A DNA stretch of 64,000 nucleotides, from contig CAZQDZ010000008.1 in assembly GCA_964591455.1 (NCBI GenBank), positions 1-64,000 on the forward strand, in the 5' to 3' direction. This document shows positions 1-7,300 of the stretch, in pieces. The position numbers and the translations under genes were made by a program. Below the pieces are notes generated by a model that saw nothing but the letters and a program-made list of their open reading frames with translations, did no database searches and had not been told where the DNA came from. Position 1 is the first letter of the stretch. Each line of letters starts with the position of its first letter. Source of the stretch: RFSX01 sp964591455 (lineage in GTDB: Bacteria > Bacteroidota > Bacteroidia > Chitinophagales > Saprospiraceae).

Positions 1-54
1 CCCGCGACCCCCTGCGTGACAGGCAGGTATTCTAACCAGCTGAACTACCAGACC
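1..54 (-). tRNA. tRNA-Asp (GTC), 5' part only, cut by the window edge
   Basis: Read on the minus strand from base 54, the sequence gives a 5' acceptor strand GGTCTGG, a D arm (GTTCAGCTGGTTAGAAT), an anticodon stem-loop CCTGC-CTGTCAC-GCAGG with anticodon GTC (bases 18-20 on the plus strand are GAC), the variable region, and the start of the T arm. The 3' half lies before base 1. Two partial copies of its 5' end lie upstream at 213-234 and 395-416. Confidence 0.93.
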
Positions 55-125
55 TTATTCTTTAGTAGTTACTTTATTTTTCATTTGAGCTTACAGGTAA
101 GTTAGAATACCTGCTGCTCTACTCC

Positions 126-322
126 CTGCGAGCCGTTGTTCGCAGTTCTCTACTTATTGAGTGAAATCTTTCACTCAATTCCTTCTTTTCAATCCGGACC
201 AGTCGTTCATCATAACCAGCTGAACTACCAGACCTTATTCTTTAGTAGTTATTTTCTATTCTTTTTAAGTAGCCGCAAGCCGTTGTTTGCGGTTCAAGCT
301 TATAAAAGTCATTTAGACTTTT
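126..322. repeat. Pair of hairpins repeated at a 147-bp offset with compensatory stem changes
   Basis: Hairpin 126-145 (CTGCGA / TCGCAG) and hairpin 273-292 (CCGCAA / TTGCGG) each have a 6-bp stem and the identical 8-base loop gccgttgt. Their stems differ at two base pairs, both compensated. Each is followed after 11 bases by a second hairpin, at 157-178 (TTGAGTGAAA / TTTCACTCAA) and 304-322 (AAAAGTC / GACTTTT). The offset between the two sets is exactly 147 bp. Further hairpins are at 361-387 (imperfect) and 431-446 (TGTAGTG tt CACTACA). The whole lies between the decayed tRNA-Asp units. No protein reading is convincing here. Confidence 0.6.
213..234 (-). pseudogene. tRNA-Asp 5' fragment (decayed copy B)
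   Basis: On the minus strand, 22 bases match the first 22 bases of the tRNA-Asp at 1-54 exactly (acceptor strand through D loop). The match also continues upstream, so 213-251 equals 33-71 base for base. After the D loop the sequence diverges; there is no anticodon arm, T arm or 3' acceptor strand. Its 5' end is 180 bp from that of the intact copy, which suggests a decayed unit of a tandem tRNA array. Confidence 0.75.
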
Positions 323-394
323 ACTTAACAGCTTTCATATTCGCCGTTCAGGTCTAAAATGGTCATTCAGATCATTTCTCAACGACCTTCATCA

Positions 395-416
395 TAACCA
401 ACTGAACTACCAGACC
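395..416 (-). pseudogene. tRNA-Asp 5' fragment (decayed copy C)
   Basis: On the minus strand this carries the same 22-base tRNA-Asp 5' segment as copy B with one change in the D arm (GCTGG to GTTGG). It shares a further TGATGAA with copy B that the intact gene lacks. Its 5' end is 182 bp from that of copy B, which continues the roughly 181-bp period. There are no recognisable anticodon or T arms, so it is not a working tRNA. Confidence 0.7.
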
Positions 417-619
417 TTTTATCTTAAAGCTGTAGTGTTCACTACAACCGCAATGGTCATTACCAAAGCCACGCAAAAGTAACTAGCTTTTTATTCATAA
501 TCAAACCATAAGACTTTAAATATTAGAAAGCGCTTTGATGTGTGTTAATTGCCAGAATATATAGAAACACAGCATTGTAAGCCAAGCCTTTCAATCCCCT
601 GATACTCAGCCATCCCCAC

Positions 620-1924
620 TCATCCTCCTTGATGTACCCCACCCAAATGAAAATTGGGTAGACTGGCCATAAATAGGAAGGAGACTACTGTCAGTGCGAT
701 GCCTACGATGAATACCACCAGCGCTATCCTGATTTTCAGGTGCTTCTGATGCAATTGCTTACCGAAGTAATATAAGTCTCTAATCATAGAAGAGTATAGG
801 TAGTTGCTATCATTGAGCATCTGGAGCATACCCCAGTTATAATCTTTGAGACTCATATTATGAAAGTTACCGAAGTACAGCAAATTGCCTTTCTTATCTC
901 TGACCTCTTCCTCAGAGAACTCTCCATGGGTTCTGCTGGGCAAAATTGAGAGTACGGCAAAAGTCACAGATATCATAGAACTTAGCAACAAGATGACTAT
1001 AGGCGAGCTATGGATACACAGCTTCTCTATAGTTCCTATAATCCGGCCTATAATAAGTGAAAGGATAATCGCATTTACTGAGATGAGAATATTGGCTTTC
1101 CTATCCACCATCTGATTCAGGGTATAATGGTTTCTGGATGTTGTCCTAAACATGGTCTGAATCCCACGGTCATCTCTATTGGAGGTTTTTCTGAGATCCT
1201 TCTTTAGTTTTTTGACCTCTTGCTCAGATATACCCAGTTCTCTACTTAGTAAGAAGTCTTGATTTTTGTCTAGGTCCTTTTGTTCCTTTTCCAACTTCTT
1301 TATCAGCTCCAGTTTCTTAGGTCGCAGGACTTCTCTCCCGTAATCGGTAAAGTATACATGCTTTCTGAGTGCGCTAAGCACAGAATCAAAGTAGCCACTC
1401 CGTCCGGTTTTGATTACATCTTGCAATAAGAATTCCTGATACTGCAGTTGTATTCGTTTCTTGGCTTTCTTGCTAGCCCACTCTATGGTGGCTGCGTCAG
1501 CAAGCACACTTCCTAGCTTAGTGTCAGGTTTGACATTGGGCTTTAGATTACCCAGTAGCTCTAGGACCTGTTCCATTTTGGAGTTTGGATAATCGATTTG
1601 CTTGAGGAAAGATTCAGCTTCTGCTTTGGCACTCAGGTAGCACTTAAGCATGTAATCAACGGAGGTCTTAGATTTCTCCAGATTTTTGTAATTCTTGAAT
1701 CCGATTCTGCTAAACCATGCTGCGATAAGCACAATCTCCATTTCTTCGTAGATAAGGCCTTCTGCACTGCCTATGCGCTTCACACCTGAGATAACTCTGT
1801 GTACATGCTCTATATCATGAAAAACGACCTTCTCAGAAAATTCCTCATTGATTACCTTGGTTACATAGAGCTCTACCTCTTGGATGTAATTGATGTTTTT
1901 TATTGGTTGTGTGTGGGTTGTCAT
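620..1924 (-). CDS. Degenerate HD domain fused to a Pycsar-effector-like (PycTM) membrane domain
   Basis: 434 residues. Residues about 15-200 resemble the HD phosphohydrolase-like module common in Bacteroidota, with the early histidines in FHDIEH (36-40) and the later Asp (VLADA) kept. However, the position that normally reads HD in the AAW-HDxG motif reads Ser72-Arg73 (AAWFSRIGF), so the metal dyad is missing. A charged helical linker (about 205-255) leads to RGIQTMFRTTSRNHYTL and MVDRKANILISVNAII, the hallmark of the DUF5706/PycTM family. About three to four membrane segments follow (near 280-300, 308-330, 400-425). In Pycsar anti-phage systems PycTM proteins are membrane effectors triggered by cyclic pyrimidine nucleotides. 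No cyclase gene is nearby, so whether this is defence or housekeeping is open. It stands alone, divergent from accA. Confidence 0.85.
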   Translation of the reverse strand: MTTHTQPIKNINYIQEVELYVTKVINEEFSEKVVFHDIEHVHRVISGVKRIGSAEGLIYEEMEIVLIAAWFSRIGFKNYKNLEKSKTSVDYMLKCYLSAKAEAESFLKQIDYPNSKMEQVLELLGNLKPNVKPDTKLGSVLADAATIEWASKKAKKRIQLQYQEFLLQDVIKTGRSGYFDSVLSALRKHVYFTDYGREVLRPKKLELIKKLEKEQKDLDKNQDFLLSRELGISEQEVKKLKKDLRKTSNRDDRGIQTMFRTTSRNHYTLNQMVDRKANILISVNAIILSLIIGRIIGTIEKLCIHSSPIVILLLSSMISVTFAVLSILPSRTHGEFSEEEVRDKKGNLLYFGNFHNMSLKDYNWGMLQMLNDSNYLYSSMIRDLYYFGKQLHQKHLKIRIALVVFIVGIALTVVSFLFMASLPNFHLGGVHQGG

Positions 1925-2300
1925 AGCTAGTCTAAACCAGAATTACTTCATAAAGTTTGTTACCAGAAATATAATATCGTTTCTACTAACTTTAGGCCTT
2001 ATAATCTCTTTACTTATCGATTATAACCCTCATTAAACCTTGATTCTTCTCCATCTAGAGGGAATAATATCTGCCTTTCTTAACAATTATGTGCATAAAG
2101 AAGTGTAGTATAGTCATTTATTGCTGTGGTAAACAATGTATTCTCAATGACATTGGGTGAAAAATCAGAGAAAATAATTTTTCACAATAAAAAGGACCTA
2201 ATAGACTATCCATCAGTCGCTTATTCTTTAAATAAATTTTAGATATAAAAGTTAGTCTACATTTTGGACTGATTTATCTTGACCACGCTAACTCCTTTGT
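1925..2300. other. Intergenic region between divergent genes
   Basis: About 390 AT-rich bases separate the HD-PycTM gene from accA. Apart from the accA promoter at its right end I see no open reading frame of note, no strong hairpin and no RNA gene. Confidence 0.6.
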
Positions 2301-2308
2301 TAATTTTG
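2279..2308 (+). promoter_or_regulatory. Bacteroidota-type promoter of accA-dapA
   Basis: A TTG at 2279-2281 and an exact TAnnTTTG box (TAATTTTG, 2301-2308) are separated by 19 bases, the known arrangement of the -33 and -7 elements of Bacteroidota housekeeping promoters. The accA ATG at 2316 lies only 7 bases after the box, so the predicted start of transcription nearly coincides with the start codon and the mRNA would be leaderless or close to it. Confidence 0.6.
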
Positions 2309-2315
2309 GACTGCT

Positions 2316-3278
2316 ATGGTATTCCTAGAATTCGAAAGACCGTTGGAAAAGCTCTATGAGCAGCTTGAAAAAATCAAACAGATTTCAGAGGAGGGAGATA
2401 TTGATGTCTCTGACCAACTCAAAGAGCTGGAGTCCAAGATAAAAGCCAAGTCGAAGGAGATATATTCTGATTTATCGGGTTGGCAACGTGTACAGTTATC
2501 TAGGCATCCGGAACGGCCATATTCTCTATTCTACATGGAGAATATTTTCAAAAAGTTTATAGAATTACATGGCGACCGCAAATTTGGAGATGACAAGGCC
2601 ATAGTTGGCGGCATAGCTAAATTGGGTGATCAGCCAGTGATTGTCATCGGCCACCAAAAAGGGGTCAATACCAAGATGAGGCAATATCGAAATTTTGGTA
2701 TGGCCAACCCTGAAGGCTACAGAAAGGCGCTCCGTCTGATGAAGATGGCAGAAAAATTCAATTACCCTGTTATCTGCCTTATAGATACACCAGGAGCCTA
2801 TCCAGGTATAGAGGCAGAAGAACGAGGGCAGGCAGAGGCCATAGCAAGAAATCTTATAGAGATGGCTCAGCTCAAAGTGCCTATCGTATGTTACATTATA
2901 GGCGAAGGTGCTTCGGGAGGGGCATTAGGTATAGGACTTGGTGATAAAGTATTTATGCTGGAGAACACATGGTATTCCGTGATATCTCCAGAATCATGTT
3001 CTTCTATTCTCTGGAGAAGTTGGGATTTTAAAGAACAAGCTGCAGAAGCACTCAAGCTTACACCAGATCATATGCTGAATTTTGGCCTGATAGACGATAT
3101 AATCAAAGAACCGCTTGGTGGCGCTCACCAGGAACCTGATAAGATGGTCAAAAATCTGAGAAGTCATATGAAAAAAGAGATTGTTCAACTGATGGATATG
3201 ACACCACAAAAGAGAGTCAAGGAGCGCATAGATAAGTATTCCAAAATGGGTCAATTCAAAAAGACCAAAGCCAATTAG
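2316..3278 (+). CDS. accA: Acetyl-CoA carboxylase carboxyltransferase subunit alpha
   Basis: 320 residues, close to the E. coli length (319). This subunit forms, with AccD, the carboxyltransferase that moves CO2 from biotin to acetyl-CoA to give malonyl-CoA, the first step of fatty-acid synthesis in the cytoplasm. The N-terminal 60 residues are helical and charged. The carboxyltransferase core carries the typical segments HKGVNTK, IDTPGAYPGIEAEERGQAEA and EGASGGALG, which shape the crotonase-fold oxyanion holes. The ATG at 2316 follows the promoter box closely. dapA starts 32 bases downstream on the same strand and is probably co-transcribed. accD is not in the window. Confidence 0.97.
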   Translation: MVFLEFERPLEKLYEQLEKIKQISEEGDIDVSDQLKELESKIKAKSKEIYSDLSGWQRVQLSRHPERPYSLFYMENIFKKFIELHGDRKFGDDKAIVGGIAKLGDQPVIVIGHQKGVNTKMRQYRNFGMANPEGYRKALRLMKMAEKFNYPVICLIDTPGAYPGIEAEERGQAEAIARNLIEMAQLKVPIVCYIIGEGASGGALGIGLGDKVFMLENTWYSVISPESCSSILWRSWDFKEQAAEALKLTPDHMLNFGLIDDIIKEPLGGAHQEPDKMVKNLRSHMKKEIVQLMDMTPQKRVKERIDKYSKMGQFKKTKAN

Positions 3279-3310
3279 ACCAAGGAATTTTTCTAACAAA
3301 AGCCAATTGC

Positions 3311-4228
3311 ATGAACTATCCTCAATTCGAAGGCACCGGTGTGGCACTCATCACACCTTTCAATAAAGATCTCAGTATAGATTTCGATGCATACAGCCGC
3401 ATCCTAGAACATGTCATTAATGAGAATATTGACTTTCTTGTACCGCTTGGTTCGACTGGAGAAACGGCCACATTGAATGAAGATGAAGCAAGAAATATTT
3501 TGGATTTTGTCATCGATGTCAATGCTGGACGTAAACCTATACTTGCTGGCAATTTTGGGGGTAACAATACCAAAGAACTCGTCAAGAAAATATCCCATTA
3601 TAATTTTGAAGGAATAGATGGCATATTATCTTCTAGTCCATCCTACGTTAAACCCAATCAGGAAGGCATCTATAGTCACTATATGGCACTGGCCGACGTA
3701 TCCCCTGTTCCTATCATGCTTTATAATGTACCCGGCAGGACCAAATCCAATATAGAATGGGATACTGTGATTAGACTAGCAAATAGCTCTGATAAGTTTA
3801 TTGGTATCAAAGAAGCTTCAGGTGATTTAATTCAAGCAACAAGAATTATTAAAAACAGACCAGAAGGATTTATAGTCACATCAGGAGATGACGAGGTGGC
3901 GCTGCCAATGATTGCCGCTGGAGGAGAAGGTGTTATATCTGTTATAGCCAATGCCTACCCTGGTTACTTTTCTGAAATGACCAGATACATCCGAGGAGGC
4001 CAACTTAGAGAAGCTCGATCATATAATTTTGAAATATATGATTTGCATAAGTGGTTGTATATAGAAGGCAATCCTGTAGGCATAAAGTCGGCGATGAAGA
4101 TTCTCGGATTCTGCGAAAACCATGTGAGACTGCCTTTGCATAAAATGTCTGATGATAACTATGCTGATTTGAAAGCAGGCATTGCAGAAATTAAAACCTT
4201 CAATCGAAATCTCCATTTGACTAATTAA
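3311..4228 (+). CDS. dapA: 4-hydroxy-tetrahydrodipicolinate synthase
   Basis: 305 residues, a little longer than E. coli DapA (292). It condenses pyruvate with aspartate semialdehyde at the entry to the lysine/diaminopimelate branch, which feeds peptidoglycan. Visible active-site features are GSTGETATL (about 47-55), Tyr138 in LYNVPGRT and the Schiff-base Lys167 in FIGIKEASGD. It follows accA by 32 bases without a separate promoter that I can see, so co-transcription is likely. Aldolases of the NAL/DapA family can look alike, but the motif spacing fits DapA. Confidence 0.95.
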   Translation: MNYPQFEGTGVALITPFNKDLSIDFDAYSRILEHVINENIDFLVPLGSTGETATLNEDEARNILDFVIDVNAGRKPILAGNFGGNNTKELVKKISHYNFEGIDGILSSSPSYVKPNQEGIYSHYMALADVSPVPIMLYNVPGRTKSNIEWDTVIRLANSSDKFIGIKEASGDLIQATRIIKNRPEGFIVTSGDDEVALPMIAAGGEGVISVIANAYPGYFSEMTRYIRGGQLREARSYNFEIYDLHKWLYIEGNPVGIKSAMKILGFCENHVRLPLHKMSDDNYADLKAGIAEIKTFNRNLHLTN

Positions 4229-4295
4229 AGGCAGATTCAAGGTAACCTATTTGTCACCCGTTACACATTTTAAGGCTTCATCTATGTGTCAGCAG

Positions 4296-4307
4296 GTCAG
4301 TACTGAC
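4296..4307. promoter_or_regulatory. Perfect 12-bp palindrome upstream of the surface-protein gene
   Basis: GTCAGTACTGAC is a perfect inverted repeat 67 bp before the TTG start at 4374, in the gap between dapA and the 1565-residue surface protein. It could be an operator or chance; no partner regulator is identifiable here. Confidence 0.25.
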
Positions 4308-4373
4308 ATTGGCTCCTATATAATTCTCAAATGAAATAATTTATAATTATTTTCAGATCACAACGACACTCAT

Positions 4374-7300
4374 TTGACTAGAGTTATTTCTATATTATCT
4401 TTTCTTGTCATTTGCTCCAATTCATGGGGAGGCAGCACACTTGCAGTATCAGGGCCCTGTGACCTTATTCTCAGTGTACCTACAGACCAGCACATCTGCG
4501 ATGCTAATGATTTTGATTTCTGTGGGATTATAAATACAACTTATCCTGACGTAGAGTTCGATTGGTTATTGAATGGGAGTCCAAGAAATTTAGACCTATG
4601 TGATGAGGTCGATTTATCAGAAACGACCACTTTTACGCTTATGGTAACAGCCACCAATGATGTGAATCTTATTCAAAACGGAGATTTTGCAAATGGAGAC
4701 GATGGCAGTTTTACGACAGACTATTTTCCGGGTCAAGGCAATTGTAACCATGGTGCAGGATTCCTTGGATGTGAAGGTGCCTACAATGTGCTAGATGACC
4801 CCAGTCTCGGTCATAATAATTTTGCAGCCTGTGATGATTTGTCTGGTGATGGGAATATGATGGTTATCAATGGTGCAGAGAACTTTCAAGAAATATGGTG
4901 CCAGGAAGTATGTGTAGACCCTGAAGCCAGTTATAATTTTTCTGCCTGGGCTGCTTCAGTCAATCCAGGTAGTCCAGCGAGATTACAGTTTTCTATAGAT
5001 GGTAATCTTATAGGAACCAGATTTGACCTGAGTAGTAACACTTGTTTATGGGAAAACTTCGAATCAGAATGGCAAGCAAATGGAGAAACTTCTGTAAGAA
5101 TCTGTGTAACTAATCAAAATACCACAGATGGAGGTAATGACTTTGCTATAGACGAACTCGAATTTATTCAGATCTGTCATGCAGAGGAAACATTTGAGGT
5201 GACAGTATCTGATTTAGACATCGATATAGACAGGCCTGATGAGTTGACCTGTGAGTTTAATGTAACTGAAATTAATCTAGATATATTTACGCAATTCGAT
5301 ATAGATGATATCATATGGGATACTAGTGATGGAAATATCGTAGATGAACTGAATAGAGGCCAACGTATAATAGTAGATGCTGCTGGGTTATATTCAGTGA
5401 CTGTAATAGATGAGTTTGGATGTGAGCTTGAAGACGACGTGATTGTAGAGTCAGAAATCGAAGAACCTATATTAGAAATAATGGCTTTGGACACCCTAGA
5501 CTGTCAGACTAATAGTATAGATCTTTTAGTCACTACAAATGTTCGGGATGAGGAATTTGAATGGTCAGACGAGAATGGGAATTTCCAAGGTGATGACAAT
5601 ATGATATCTGTCATCACTGGAGGCACATATACAGTAACGGTTACCGATGATGATAATGGCTGTACGAATACTGCCGAGATTCAAATAGCAGGAGATTTTT
5701 CACTACCACCATTAGATCTGAGACTAAGTAACCGATTGGATTGTAATAATAGTAATGCGATAATCAGCACTTCTAATCCTCATGATTCCATTGTCTGGGT
5801 GTCCTCACAGACTGGACCTTTGTCGTCGACTGATGATTCTTTGGTCGTGGCTGCACCAGGCACATATATAGCACAGTTGGTTCTAGGGACCTGTTCCTCA
5901 GCGGACACCATTTCTGTGCAAGAAATAATACCTGACTTCCAGTACGACCTAGATAATGATATAGACATACTTACTTGCTCAGATTCTATAGCACAAGTCT
6001 CTCTCAATGTTGACCCTAATCTTTTTAGAATTAATTGGACAGGAATAGCCTCAGGTTTTGGTGACAATAACAATGTGTCTATCACATCCCCTGGCACTTA
6101 TACATTCAATCTCTTAGACTCCCTAGGCTGTGTAACCACAGATAGTGTAATTATATCCGAAAACACCTCAGTCCCTCTTCTAGTAGAAAATGCGACTTCC
6201 ATAGAGTGCAACAATCCATTGGCTACAGTTAGCCTCGAGATAACTAATAATGTACCTATAGATTCGGTGAGGTGGATATTGCCTGATGGCACCCTAGTGA
6301 CAGATGATACAGTAATTAATGTAGCTGAGCCAGGCACAGTATTCTTTACTGTGAGTAATAGTGAGACAGGGTGTACTACAAGCAGAAGCATAGATGTCAT
6401 TTCAAATCAGTCCCTACCGGACTTAACTTTAACAGCAGACACCCTTTCGTGTAACAATCCATTGGCAACTTTGGTGGCAAGCAGTAACCACAATATAGTC
6501 AGATATACGTGGACGTTACCAGACGGCAATCAGCAAAACGGTGATACTATATCATCCAACCAAGCAGGCATACATCAAGTTATCGCTATCGATGACCTCG
6601 GCTGCGAGGCTAGCATGACCATAGTACTCGCTGAAGATTCTGATGCGCCAGCTCTGGACCAGATAGATAACATTATCCTCACATGCTTACGGTCAGATAC
6701 AATGCTACTTGTCAATGCAGAACCAAATGTGGACATAGAATGGATAACGCCTTCAGGTCCTATAACGGATGCCGAGTTGATTATTACAGAGGTAGGAAAT
6801 TACACCTTGGTTGCTACAAATGTAACAGGCTGTCAGAGCAGAGTAGGCTTTGAAGTAACTGAAGATACAGCACCGCCTATGGTGGAGATAATAACAGATT
6901 CTTTAGATTGCGAGCGCCCACTAATTACTCCTTTGATTACTGAAATTTCTGGATCTCCAGTGAGTCAGATTGTTTGGTCTCTTCCGGATGGCTCATTGAT
7001 AGATTCCAGCAATTTTATGATATCACAACCAGGTAGTTATCAGGCTGCCGTTACTGGAGAGAATGGCTGTCAGTCTAATTTTGGGTTCGCCGTAGGAGAA
7101 ATTATTGTAGACGTGGATTTTGAATTAATGGCGACACCTATTAATTGCAATATGACAGAAAGTACGATTACCCTTGAATCAAACTCGCAAGACATAAGCA
7201 CAATAGAATTTTTTGCAGAAAACGACCTTGTAGGGACTGGCAATCAAATCATCATAGAAGAAGGCCAATTGATTACAGCTGTCATAACGGATAGGTGTAA

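Noticed and set aside
136..357. A 73-codon plus-strand frame in the tRNA-Asp remnant region
   Set aside because: It runs across the decayed tRNA copies and both hairpin pairs, has low-complexity Phe/Leu-rich translation and no upstream signal. The structured-repeat reading explains the region better.
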